From Sipunculus nudus (lineage: Eukaryota > Annelida > Sipuncula > Golfingiida > Sipunculidae), in the NCBI GenBank assembly GCA_026874595.1, contig CM049319.1, forward strand, positions 5,298,601 to 5,362,600: a DNA stretch of 64,000 nt, read 5' to 3'. Shown piece after piece: positions 12,201 through 21,800 of the stretch. The notes beneath the pieces were generated by a model. It saw only the letters and a list, made by a program, of their open reading frames with translations. It was not told the DNA's origin and made no database searches. The number at the start of each line of letters is the position of its first letter. Positions within the stretch are counted from its first letter, which is position 1. A program made the translations under genes and the position numbers.

Positions 12201-12822
12201 ATTCATCTGGAAACAAAGAACTTTCCTTGCCTGTGCTAAGTGGTTTGTTTGTGGCGGCATTCAGCATGTAAGAGGACGAGTGATAAGTTGCACTTTGTTT
12301 TTGAGCACTCTCAAATGATCTGGCTTGATCAAAAGCAGTCTGCAGTGTCAGAGTTGTGTTCTCTAGAAGCCTTTGGCATATGGAATTAGACTGTAGTCCA
12401 TTAATGAAGGCATCACGAATATAGTCATTCCGGTTTTGATCTGCATCTACGGCCTGAAAATTACATTCTTTACTCAGTGACTTCAGAACTTGCATATATG
12501 CATCAAGGCTTTCAGTAGCCTCCTGGCGTCTAGTGGCAAGAACATGACGTGCAAATACCTCATTTTTAGGTTTCACGTATAGGGTGTTAAGCATTTTTAT
12601 TGCGGCAGTATATGTTTCAGCCTCAGCAATAAAATCGAACACGTCAGCAGATATATAGTTTATAAGAGTTTTGAGTTTCATGATTTCGATGTCTGTCCCC
12701 TTTTCGGGTTTAATGACCCCAATAAAGTTTTCAAAAGTTCTGTAAAAGTGGGTCCATCGTTTGGCTGCTTCTGGGTGAGACGGGTCAATTTCAAACACTT
12801 GAGGACGTAGCAGGCGTTCCAT
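9208..12822 (-). CDS. Gag-Pol polyprotein of inner Gypsy element
   Basis: A single 1204-residue frame encodes the structural and enzymatic proteins of the retrotransposon. Gag occupies about 1-260 and ends in two CCHC zinc knuckles (C226/C229/H234/C239 and C246/C249/H254/C259). The aspartic protease has D307-T-G. Reverse transcriptase has the TLDLKSAY motif with D515 and a YVDN motif at 577-580 in place of the usual YxDD. RNase H has D721, E758, D783 and D830. Integrase has an HHCC site (H851, H856, C885, C888) and the DDE triad D915, D973, E1009 with 35 residues between the last two. The start codon lies 15 bases after the 5' LTR. No frameshift or stop separates Gag from Pol, so regulation of the Gag:Pol ratio is not evident. 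All catalytic sites are present, with the YVDN variant the only oddity. Confidence 0.93.
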   Translation of the reverse strand: MERLLRPQVFEIDPSHPEAAKRWTHFYRTFENFIGVIKPEKGTDIEIMKLKTLINYISADVFDFIAEAETYTAAIKMLNTLYVKPKNEVFARHVLATRRQEATESLDAYMQVLKSLSKECNFQAVDADQNRNDYIRDAFINGLQSNSICQRLLENTTLTLQTAFDQARSFESAQKQSATYHSSSYMLNAATNKPLSTGKESSLFPDECDSRPSDNLMAAATNKSSCFFCGNPRHPRSRCPARDEVCHRCQKKGHFSKVCRSAPSKNASAIVPSTLATVTATTGTSNLQRTLVKCKLNGQYETVVLLDTGSSDSYIDTELVKQLNIDLIPCLSKVKMADSSLNVDIEGYCYVTVSLLGQEYTQVKLLVLKSLCAPVLLGHDFLGQHSSLEVAFGGSRPPLRLNSVTPASVSAPPLFKHLTADCHPIAVKSRRFSEEDRNFIRQEVNRLLEHKIIEHSESPWRAQVLVTKDERHKKRMVVDYSQTINRFTQLDAYPLPRIDEMIENIAQFRIFTTLDLKSAYHQVPILEQEKHFTGFEADGKLYQFTRIPFGVTNGVAAFQRTIDNIIAENKLCGTYAYVDNVTVCGMNQQEHDDNLQKFLQVANQKKLEFNETKTVYSTETLNILGYTVSHGSYRPDPERLRPLLELPLPQTKKELERVLGMFSYYAQWIQNFSTKVHPLVSSQSFPLAKEAVEAFRALKQDISSAVVVTVDRDVPLVVETDASEFAIAATLNQNGRPVAFFSRTLNASERRHPAVEKEAYAIVEALRKWKHYLLGNHFQLVTDQRSVSFMFDKQNRGKIKNEKLQRWRIELASYSYDIVYRSGEKNVAPDTFSRIQCSMVTSDEKTLKHLHESLCHPGVTRMIHFVKCRNLPYSVDDIRKLCSSCPVCAELKPRYQKFQGKLVKATQPLERLNIDFKGPLPSSTKNRYLLVVIDEYSRFPWAYPCPNVDADSVIKCLTSLFSTFGLPAYIHSDRGTAFMSSELTNFLHSRGVATSRTTAYNPQGNGQTERYNGVIWKAVNLALRSHDLPVAAWEHMLPDVLHSLRSLLCTATNATPHERMFGHQRRSVSGSSVPTWLTKPGKVLLRRHVRASKYEPLVEEVDLLQAANPAYAYVRLPDGRETTVSVRHLAPRGDPSPSTVGNEESALPDVTDRDHESANKDAVTPSAPVTAQPETLTPFLQTEQSVNFPADSVPARCTRSGREY

Positions 12823-12837
12823 TTCTGATGATTAAAT

Positions 12838-13026
12838 TGTGGTGATTGAGAAGTAACAAGGATAGCTCAAATTCACTCTTGAACCCTAGTGTAGGCTTTA
12901 ATCATCAGAAAACTGAACATATGACCTACAAAGAAAGAAACAAAAAACTACTACTACTACTACACATGCACAAGAAACAAAAAACTACAATGACTGCATA
13001 GAAATGAGTTCATACAGGTCACAACA
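12838..13026 (-). repeat. 5' LTR of inner Gypsy element
   Basis: 189 bp, the partner of 8872-9059, with GGCTG directly outside it. It should carry the element's promoter, but no motif is clear enough to call. Confidence 0.93.
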
Positions 13027-13815
13027 GGCTGCGTCCTCCTTTGGCCCCCATCTGAAGTGCGTGTCTTTGTGCGTCAGTTTTCTGAGTGGCGCCGTTAAAG
13101 AAGAAAACTTAGGGATGAATTTTGACAGATATCCAACCATGCCTAAGAAACTCCTCACTGCACTTTTAGACTGTGGGCTAGCACATTCGTGAATAGCTCT
13201 CACCTTATCCGGAGCTGGTTTCAAACCTTCATTTGTGAAATTGTAGCCATAGAAATCAATAGTCTGTTTGCCAAATTCCACCTTGTCAAGGTTAAATGTC
13301 ACACCGTAATCAGATGCTCTCTGCAGCACCTTTTCTAATATCTCATCATGTTCTGCTTGATCTCGACCACCTATGAGGATGTCATTTCTCTGGTTCAAGC
13401 ATCTTGGTATATCACCAAATATTTTGTACACAGCTTCATCAAAGATGTCCTGTGATGCTTTGGCCCCAAATATTAGTCGTTTTGGTCTCATGTTTCCCCA
13501 TGGGGTGCTGAATGTTGCTACATTTCTAGAATCAGGGTCAAGCAAGAGCTGGTGGTATCCCTGGCGCATATCAAGTTTTGTCCAGATTCGGCAATCATGA
13601 AACTTATGAGTGAAATCCTCAACTGCAGGTGCTTGTACAATTCTGGTTCGTTCCATTGATTTATTTGGCACTCTCAAATCAACACTCGCTCGAATCATAT
13701 GTGGCTCTAGCTTATCTTTTTCTATATTTGTGAACTTTGGTTTTGGTTGAACGACCAGCGGTGAACACCAAGTCACTGGCTCCCCCTCTGGGACTGGCTT
13801 GATCTAGCCACCTTT
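13027..13815 (-). pseudogene. outer Gypsy reverse transcriptase
   Basis: The minus-strand frame covers the RT palm and thumb: WTKLDMRQGYHQ with the first catalytic Asp, a fingers region before it, and the connection region ending in FRWGPKEDA. The YxDD site is degenerate (the sequence reads NQRNDILIGG), so the enzyme would be dead even if translated. Two stop codons, TGA at 13816-13818 and TAG just downstream of it, separate it from the segment before. The lower end is cut exactly by the inner Gypsy insertion. Confidence 0.88.
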
Positions 13816-15390
13816 TCAGGGTTCTTTAAGGTGATATGGCACCTGCATGGGTTTCTGTGCTGCTGGTGCTGCCGCTTGTTTCATTTGAAAATGGCCATAG
13901 AATTCACAATCATTCTTGTGATCTCTAATCTTTCCAATACCCTTAAATACCTTGGGGTATTTATCAATAATATCACGCATCGTCTGTTGATTAGGTTGCC
14001 CACTGTTGATATTCTTAATTCGGAGGTCATTTGTGTCTGCGAATGATCCATCCTCCTTTATTTTCATCATGCCTAACTGAACAAGTGTCTCTCAGCATAG
14101 CAATGGTGGTGATGTCATTCGTCCTTTTATTACCACAAACTTTGTCGGAATACCACACGTGACATTTCTGACAGTTGTTTGAAAAATACCCTTAACTGGT
14201 AACTGGGTTTGCAAGTTTTGTAACTTAATTTCACTGTCTAGTAGTTCTGGCACATCTCTAGCTCTGTGTTGTAGTGCCTTGAACTGATGTTCATCCATTA
14301 TGTTAATATCTGCACCACTATCTGGTTCAATCCATACTTTAACATCTTGTATGTGTACTGGAATTGTTTTGTTCCAGGTTTGTTCATCTCCAATCTGTCT
14401 CACTTTCTTTACATCATTCAAGTGTCTCACTGTGGGTTCAAAATAAACATCATCTGAACTGGTAGATTCCTGTTCATATGTATCCTCAGTTTTTCTCACT
14501 CGATTAGGTTTTGACTGTTGCTTGTAATGTTGTTTTTGATGTTGTCCTTTTCTATTCTGCCCTGTTCCCTGTTCAACATTTTGGCATACACTTGCAAAGT
14601 GGTTTTTCCGACCACACTTATGACAAATTTTACCATATGCTGGGCAGTTTTGTCCTTTCTGGTGCACACCTGAGAGTCCACAACACTTGCATGGTTTCTT
14701 GCTAGCTGTCTGATTATGTGTAGGTGTATAATCTCTCCTGTATCTGTTTCTTTTAGCTGTGCTATTGCTTTGCTTTCTGTGTTGCTGTGTGCGAGCGACA
14801 TATTGTTCATTTGCTGATGATGTCATCTCCCTCATTTGGAGAGACACGTCCTCCATCTGTGAAGCTTCTGTTAAAAACTGATTTAAGTCCCATTTCTTAC
14901 TGATAGCTTTCTGGACTAAATGTTTATTATCAGTTGTCTGTATGAGATGTTCTAGTATCCCCTCATCACAGTTATCTCCGAATTCACACTCTATTGCTTG
15001 ATCTCTAAGTCGGGCAGCATAAGCACTGGTGGTCTCGGTTTTATTTGGCTTCAATTTCAAGAATAATTACCGTGCATGGTGTTTATTTTTCTTGGGCAGA
15101 AAGTGTTCATTTAGCTTTTTTCTCAGAATGCTGTACTCGTCTGTGCCTTCTCCATCTGGCAGGCTACGCTCTAATCTGGCGAGTTCTTTACCCCCATAGA
15201 TGATTAGTGCATCCTTCTTATCTAAGGGGTCCGTGATTTTGAAGAATCTGAACTCTCTCTCGATCCCCTCTAACCACTCCTCCCAGGCTTTACCGGCCGC
15301 TATGGGTTCATCAGGAAGTATAAATGGCGGGGACCTGAGGCTACGAGTGTCCGCTATGATACAAGTGGCTGCCGCCTGAGATTGTGACAT
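13816..15390 (-). pseudogene. outer Gypsy Gag, zinc knuckle and protease
   Basis: Gag starts with ATG at 15390 (MSQSQAAATC), about 55 bases inside the 5' LTR. One continuous frame runs from there to the RT but is broken by stops at 15067-15069 (TAA), 14092-14094 (TGA) and 13816-13818 (TGA). The middle segment has a basic stretch, cysteine motifs including CHKCGRKNHFASVC (a CCHC knuckle) and a protease active site EPDSGADINIM. Several stops in one frame fit ordinary point decay, with C-to-T changes likely for the TGA codons. Confidence 0.88.
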
Positions 15391-15444
15391 GGCTGCTAAT
15401 CACACGAAAAGAATATGAACAGTCCTACCTCTGTCCGTCGCCAA

Positions 15445-15627
15445 TGATATATCTGTAACAACAGTCTGTGCTTGGGAAATATCTGTTTATTTCCATGTAC
15501 ATCAGTGCATGCAACATGGGACCAGCATGGTCTCAAGCTAACGTAAACTGGTCGTATCTGATTTCCGGTTGTCGCAATTCTGTAATGGAATTTACGGTTA
15601 CCCTGCATTTAACTCGTGGATATAACA
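15445..15627 (-). repeat. 5' LTR of outer Gypsy element
   Basis: 183 bp, starting TGTTATATCC and ending ATATATCA on the minus strand, with GCCAG outside at 15628-15632. The following bases on the minus strand, TTGGCGACGGACAGAGG, are the expected position of the primer-binding site. Confidence 0.92.
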
Positions 15628-15632
15628 GCCAG

Positions 15633-17357
15633 TTCACCAACATTTTAGAAAGATCTGCAGAATAATGGCATGATTTATTTGGCCATATGTGTTTAACCAT
15701 GTAAAGGCTTGTTGACACAGAATGCTGCACTCGCCTTGCTCCGCTGCAGGAAATGTTGCGTAAATGCAGATGCACAGGGGTGTCCACAACAAACGCCACA
15801 CTGTGAAGCGCTGCATTCAGAATAGCATTTGTAGCGCTGCTGGGCGTGATGCAGCGTTTGGTGTGACCAGGCCTTAATGTAGGAGAAAGGTATGTGTGCG
15901 TAACAAACGCGTGACGCACAAATACCATTACTACTGTGATGTCATCCCTAAAATCATCAGATGGATCTAGTTTTAGATTGTCAGCTCAGGTCTTCAGTGA
16001 TATGTTGCAAGACTGTACATTTTATGTATATTATTTTGCTTTTAGATAATTGACATATTTGTCTTATTTACCCCTGAGGTATATGAAGGTAAGCTTTAGT
16101 GTATTTTATAAAAAATATAAGGAAAAAACAGATGGACAGGGGTAGTGGAGTGGAGTAAAGTGTTTATATTTATTGTAATTTCATGATTGATCATCAGTAA
16201 AGAAATTGATGCTGATGATTACAAAGATCACTCCCAGGGCATTCGTTAGACTATATACTCTTAATAGTCTTAATTACTCTTATCAAATAAAAGGTCATAT
16301 AACACTTCCACATTGTTCCCTCTTCATTGACCTATTTTGACATCAAGCCTTTATTGTTGTTATTGTATCCACAACTGTTCACGACACTCCATTGATGTAG
16401 AGCAGCAGAGCGAATCGGAATAAAGTTTCTTGGGACGAAACAAATTATATTGTTGCCATGTATACATTGCCAGCAAAATGGACACCAGCCTGACGAGGAG
16501 CGGGCAGGGTCAATGTTGTTACATTTCATTTGACTGACAGCTAACTGGCCTGGCAACCTGTCTGCATATTGCCCTGTGCAAGGGTGGTGTCAGGCCTTTC
16601 TTTGAGAGCCTGTGGCCTACACACAAAAAATCATACTTACCAAAGAATGACATAATATTTAAATAAAATTTAGCTAAGTTGAAGACATTTAATCAGAGTA
16701 AAAGTGGCATTTGTTGTATTGCTGCAGTTGCAATAAAATGATTTGGGCAACATTTAGTATTTAAGTGACAAAATATTTAGATTTAACCCCAGAGGAGGTG
16801 GCTCAATATGTTTCCAAGTTTTGTCCTTAAAGTTTGTTGTTATTGGTACATTATGGGCCCAAATATTTCAAAATTTAGTTTTAGTAATAATACATGGGTG
16901 TATATTTGTGTGTACATGTACATGTCTATATAGACTTTAAGCTCATTGGATTATTTGCATTATAAGATTACTTGAGAGAAGATTACTGGTAGGTCCAAAG
17001 CTACTCAGTGCAGAATGACTTTAACATCACAAGTCACTCTTATTGGATTGGATTCTAAATATTTCTGTGAACTTAAGAGTTTGGTGACTTTACAATGAGT
17101 ATGTCTGGTTTTTAAAGCCTCTCTTTCTTGAAATTCATTTGCTTTGAAAGTGAGTCTGGAGATTACAGGTACAGGTAATGTGCACAATGAAGTTTTAAGC
17201 TCTAAATTACTTGAGTCTCAATGCTCAGTTACAAATTAACTGTACAGTATCCACTTTACCCACTCCCCCCTCTTCAACTGCAAATGTGTGGAGTGCATTG
17301 TTTTAGGTACCCCAGGTGTGCAGTGATGCACTTCTGCCTACACCTTGCCTGAATCAG
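15633..17357. other. upstream of RFWD3, little recognised
   Basis: No promoter could be identified. A 43-base segment at 16046-16088 sits between a good acceptor (TTTTGCTTTTAG) and a good donor (AAGGTAAGC). It is open in phase 0 and would end in the phase needed by the candidate exon at 17358. It is recorded only as a possible 5' exon of RFWD3, with low confidence. Confidence 0.3.
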
Positions 17358-17426
17358 AAAATTCATCCAGTTTTGATGAAGCCAGTGAGAGTGAGAAAGC
17401 GTGGGTTACATCGGGAGAGTTTATAG
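17358..17426 (+). CDS. RFWD3: candidate upstream coding exon of RFWD3
   Basis: An AATCAG acceptor opens a short acidic, serine-rich frame (NSSSFDEASESEKAW) ending at a GTAGGT donor with one base left over. The exon at 18775 needs exactly one base to continue in frame into the [11 protein letters not shown] segment, so the phases agree. Vertebrate RFWD3 also has a Ser/Asp-rich stretch just before an equivalent hydrophobic-acidic patch. The frame is closed upstream at 17324-17326 (TGA), which limits the acceptor choice. If real, the protein starts further upstream than position 18801. Confidence 0.5.
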   Translation, partial: KIHPVLMKPVRVRKRGLHRESL

Positions 17427-18774
17427 GTAGGTATTGTTTTTATCTGCCAGTCCTCCAGTTGAAAAAAAACAAGTCCTATTATAGTGTAATCGTTGACCCA
17501 ATCAGTGCAAATTTCAGAAAAAAATGTATTTATATGGTGCATGTATCAGTGTGTTGAGATGACTTGTGGCAACTGTATTAAGGTTTCTCTTTTAAATGTT
17601 TAATATTAGATGGGTAATTAGTATCATTCTGGCATTTGCAGACACTAGCCATGTAACTTAAACTCTGCTATTGACATGTTACATGTAGAATGTTTACAGT
17701 TCCTGTTTTCTGTCACATGTTTTAGATTCAGATGTGTTCATGGGGCTTTTAATTAAAAAAACTATGTTAATTATCAATTTCTTAAACTGTGAGAACTGAA
17801 CATAATTTTGCAAGAAAAAGTGCAGATTTAAAAGACCGCTATAAATAATAATTTAATATAACTTTAAACTATACTTGATCAGATATGGATATGTGAAGAA
17901 ATATCCATATATATTATAAATAACAATAAAAGTGAGAAAAGAATATAAGTAAGTCCTTAGAGGTTTTCTTCCTTAATTGCATTTCTTTGTCAACAGGTTT
18001 TATTTTAAGCCATTGAGCACTGCTGCAACTGAGTATTTCTTAATACTGACACAGTTGTATAGTAGGTATCTGATGTCATAATCCATAAAGACTGGGTAAC
18101 TTGAGTCATTGAAAATTCTCTATTAGGCTGACTGAGTCTCTTTCATACTCTTCTCTTGTAACGGGTTTGTATATGGTAGGCTTTACACACACATGCCACC
18201 CCCCACCCCACCAAACTGAATGTACTGCCAACATATGGGATCATTGCCTTATTGTAGTAATTGCAAATGCTAGGTTTATGGACTTCTGTTTCTCCAAGTT
18301 TCAGTCCATTGTGAAGTATATTAGTTCAGATCACTCATTTGCTTGATTAATATTTAGAAGACTGCATGGGCAATTGTTATTGACCAGTTAATGTTTTATT
18401 ATGGCTTTAACCATAAATTACTGAAACAAATATAAACATTACATGGTATGAACTATTATGAAACTTTATATAATATAGTGTATGTCACACTATATTATTT
18501 TCTTATATTTTTAGGGATCTTTGATTTATTTTGTATTTGCAATTGTGTGTGCATTTCCTTATTGGTAGAGTATGCTTGATATATATTCATAATAATTTGG
18601 AAATTTATTATCTATAAAAACAGTGATCAGGTAGGACAACATTTGATCCACCTTACATTATAGACAGAATCTGTCATATCTAGCCTGAGAAACCTCACAG
18701 TACTATGTTCTACTAATGGCTGATGTTGGCCCTGACTCAGGACTGGTGACCTTTTTGTTGTTTATGTGGTTCAG

Positions 18775-18869
18775 GGGCTGCCCATCACAGATGGCTCAGC
18801 ATGTCCAGTGGCGTGATAATCCTAGATGACGATAACAGTGTCACTGCTCCAGGACGTCCAGGCAGCCAG
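18775..18869 (+). CDS. RFWD3: RFWD3 exon 1 (first certain exon)
   Basis: The acceptor is GTGGTTCAG and the donor CAGGTAATG. From ATG 18801 it encodes 23 residues ([11 protein letters not shown]...). The sequence is open from 18775, so it could also be an internal exon joined in phase to 17358-17426. A second ATG at 18791 opens a 12-codon frame that overlaps 18801 and ends at TGA; if transcription began nearby it would act as an overlapping upstream ORF. Confidence 0.8.
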
Positions 18870-21800
18870 GTAATGTTCTTCTTCATCTAACCCCCAGCGC
18901 CATCTAGTGATGATTAATAAACATTCAAACATGCAGGGTAAAAATATTAGGCCTGTGACTTGTGATGAGCCTTAGGATAGATTTGATAATCGACTCTCAT
19001 ACCTTTCATTCAATTCTCGAATTCAGTATTTACTTTGTGGTAAATTAAATAGTCTCCTTTTATTTAAAAGCAAACATTTTACCACCATGTATGTAGGTTT
19101 ATTTTAAAAAGTAAAATAAAAACAAGTTTATCTCCACCATCCTTTTCTGAGTGAGTTGAATGGTCTAAAGGTGAGTGTTGTAAGTAGATATAGGGCAAAT
19201 GCACAATAAATAGTCTCAGCAAGACGGTGTGCTCTGTCAAATTTGACAGCTCACACAGCCCGTGTGGTATAAATGCAGAAAAGAAACAATAATCAAAAGG
19301 AATAAATTCTGAGGTTACAGTCAATTACAGTTTAATCGAGGGGTTACAATTCAATGCAACATTTATTCAGTGCATTTTTAACCCCTAGAAATAGGCTATA
19401 TATACAGCTTGGAAATTGAAGTGTCTTGTAAAAACTAAGCATACATCATGTCTGGTTGATCATGCACCACAAAAAGAACTACCACCATTTATGGGGATGG
19501 TTGGCTTTTATGTTACCGTGTAGTGTCATCTTTTCATTTTGTTTATCAGCAATATTTGATATTTCCATAACATTTGGCTATTTCTTTTTACCTTTAACCA
19601 TCTGCCTCTCTTTAATTTGAAAAAATGTCTTATGCTTGTTTTTTGTTCCCCGTTTCTGTGGACGGGGAACATTGATTTAGGTTTTTCTGTCTGTCCCTCT
19701 GTCTCTCCGTCTGTCAGGTTTGTTTCGGTGCAATAACTTTCCTAAATATTATCCAGTTTCATTCAGATTTGGGTTAGTAATTGCTCTCATGCATACCTTG
19801 GTTGGGATAGGTTTTGGAGTGTTTATCTGGAAAATAATTCTCTCCAGGTCAAAATCAAAATTCTAAAACTTTGTTCCAAATTCTCAATGTGTTTTAGTTT
19901 TTATGTTCCTCTGCAGATGTCTCAACATGTCATAGTGGATAGACTGGCCCAGTCCGTGAAAAAGTTATGACTTAATTGTTGCTTCTGACAGAGAAATCAA
20001 ATGTTCCTGCATTGTATCGCACTTAGTATCATTACCACCATCTTGTGGCAATTCATATAACTAATTTACCACTATCTGACCCTCTTATTTCTGAAAGTCA
20101 TGGCCAGTTGCTGGATGATCAGCGCCACACATCACCGCCTCACTAAACTAAGGTCTTTTTTTTAGTGACATCAGCAGTGGTCTTTCCCAGAATCTTTTTC
20201 AAAACCAGCATGGTTCATTAAGTCATCGCCTATTCTGGGCTTCTAATTTGCTACTAATATTTCCATTTAATTAGTCTTAATGTTTTTTTGGCCGTGGCTT
20301 ACGTTTAGTTTTGCAAGACTTGAAAACACTATAACCCTCCGCCTCAGTGTTAACTCTTGACTGTAGGCCTAACAAACTCTGGCACAGCCAATCAGCTTGA
20401 GATATTTAGGTGCACACGCAACAGGCGCAGTCAAAAGGTACTGGCTGACTGAAACGATCACGATTTGGAAGTCACAATTTGACAGTTAATACACAGGTTC
20501 AGACAAATGCTGCCAGCTGCTCTAGTCATCTCGTCAAATTTACTGGACCTATCAGTACAAAATTGTTGCGACAGAGTCTACAATATGCACTTACATTTGG
20601 CCCATGGACCATAATATTTGTTAAGCAGAGATACATCATAGGAGACGAAGGTCTATGTGTGGAATGCCTGAATACATGATTTCAGTGTGAATGTTACCAA
20701 GCAGGTAAGCGGGTCAAACTATTGGACCGCTGTTGGCATTCTCATAGCAACGATGCTGCTCACATGAGGCATGACAGCCTGAAATGTAAATATGGAGGAA
20801 TCGTCAGGTCTTCAAAGAGCCTTATGACACCTTAATTTATGCAAATATCATGGATTCACCATACAGACTTTACAGGGCTTTACTGATAAGAGCTGGCACT
20901 GAGTTAAGTCTATCGGTGCATGGAATCACGTTTAATTTTAAGCATTTTATTAGTAATCGCAAATCCTAACCCAGGCAGGGCTAAATAGTGGATTTTGGTC
21001 CTATTTCTCAATTTATAGTTTTTCATGTTTGCCTGCAGATGTATCCACATGTCAGTGGTTCTGTTTAAGTTTTTTTAGTTGTGCCCTCAAGATTTTCTTC
21101 ACATGTCATAATTTTGGTTGTTTATCAAGCATGAAAGACAACAAGAGCCTAAAGCGGGGGACATTAATTCCACTAATTTGCTTGTTTTTTCAGCCTCTAC
21201 CTGCACTGCCACAGTTGACAGAAATCCGAGGGTCCCCTGACATCTTTGATGGGGATGATGACAGCGACAATCAGTCCACAGCTTCCACAGTGCTGGGGGT
21301 TCAGGTAACTTATTACTTGCTGAATTATTTTCACAGACTTATGGGGCCTTGACTCAGATTTAAGTTCAACAAACTCGGACTCAGTTTCAGGTTATTTTAA
21401 ATTGTCTTTTGTCTCTGCTACCAGTTCAGATCGGAGTAACATATTCTGATCATTAAAGTGAGATGATGGGAGAATGTGAGGTAAAAGGAAAGAATGAAAT
21501 TGTAAACCCATGAAGTTCTTGCAAAGCAGCTCATCAAGACTTATAATGTGATAAATTTATTGATGAATATTAATATTCAGCAGGTACACTTAGCTGTCTT
21601 TGAATACCATTTGTTAAGATTTTCTATAATGCAGGGTGAAGAGCCAATAGAGATTGATGATGACGTGTCAGATAATCCAAGTAGGCCAGCATCACCAGTG
21701 CCTCCTACTGGAACACCAGATGAACTACAAGCTCAGACACCAGATGGTGCTGACAGTGCACCTGGTGACCCATCCCCAGCAACAACAGGTGCTGCCCCCC

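Larger units (their letters stand above)
8872..13026 (-). mobile_element. Ty3/Gypsy LTR retrotransposon, inner, apparently intact
   Basis: A 4155-bp element on the minus strand inserted in the reverse transcriptase/RNase H junction of the outer Gypsy. Its LTRs (8872-9059 and 12838-13026) are identical except for one A in a homopolymer. The 5-bp repeat GGCTG flanks it (8867-8871 and 13027-13031). A polypurine tract, minus strand AGAGGGGGAAAA, lies immediately before the 3' LTR (plus coordinates 9060-9071). One uninterrupted Gag-Pol frame fills the interior. Near-identical LTRs and an open frame indicate a recent insertion that may still be mobile. No conventional primer-binding site starting TGG follows the 5' LTR: only 15 bases separate LTR and start codon. 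Confidence 0.93.
4076..15627 (-). mobile_element. Ty3/Gypsy LTR retrotransposon, outer, disrupted
   Basis: A complete but broken element read on the minus strand. Two 183-bp LTRs (4076-4258 and 15445-15627) differ at five positions. The element is flanked by the 5-bp direct repeat GCCAG (4071-4075 and 15628-15632), a target-site duplication. A polypurine tract lies just inside the 3' LTR (minus strand AAAGGAAAGGAGGAA, plus coordinates 4259-4273). Coding order is Gag with a zinc knuckle, protease, reverse transcriptase, RNase H, integrase, which is the Ty3/Gypsy order. In-frame stops, a homopolymer frameshift and two large insertions (6421-8771 and 8872-13026) make it non-autonomous. LTR length and 5-bp duplication resemble the Steamer-type Mag-lineage elements of bivalves; this resemblance is structural only and unverified. 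Confidence 0.92.
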
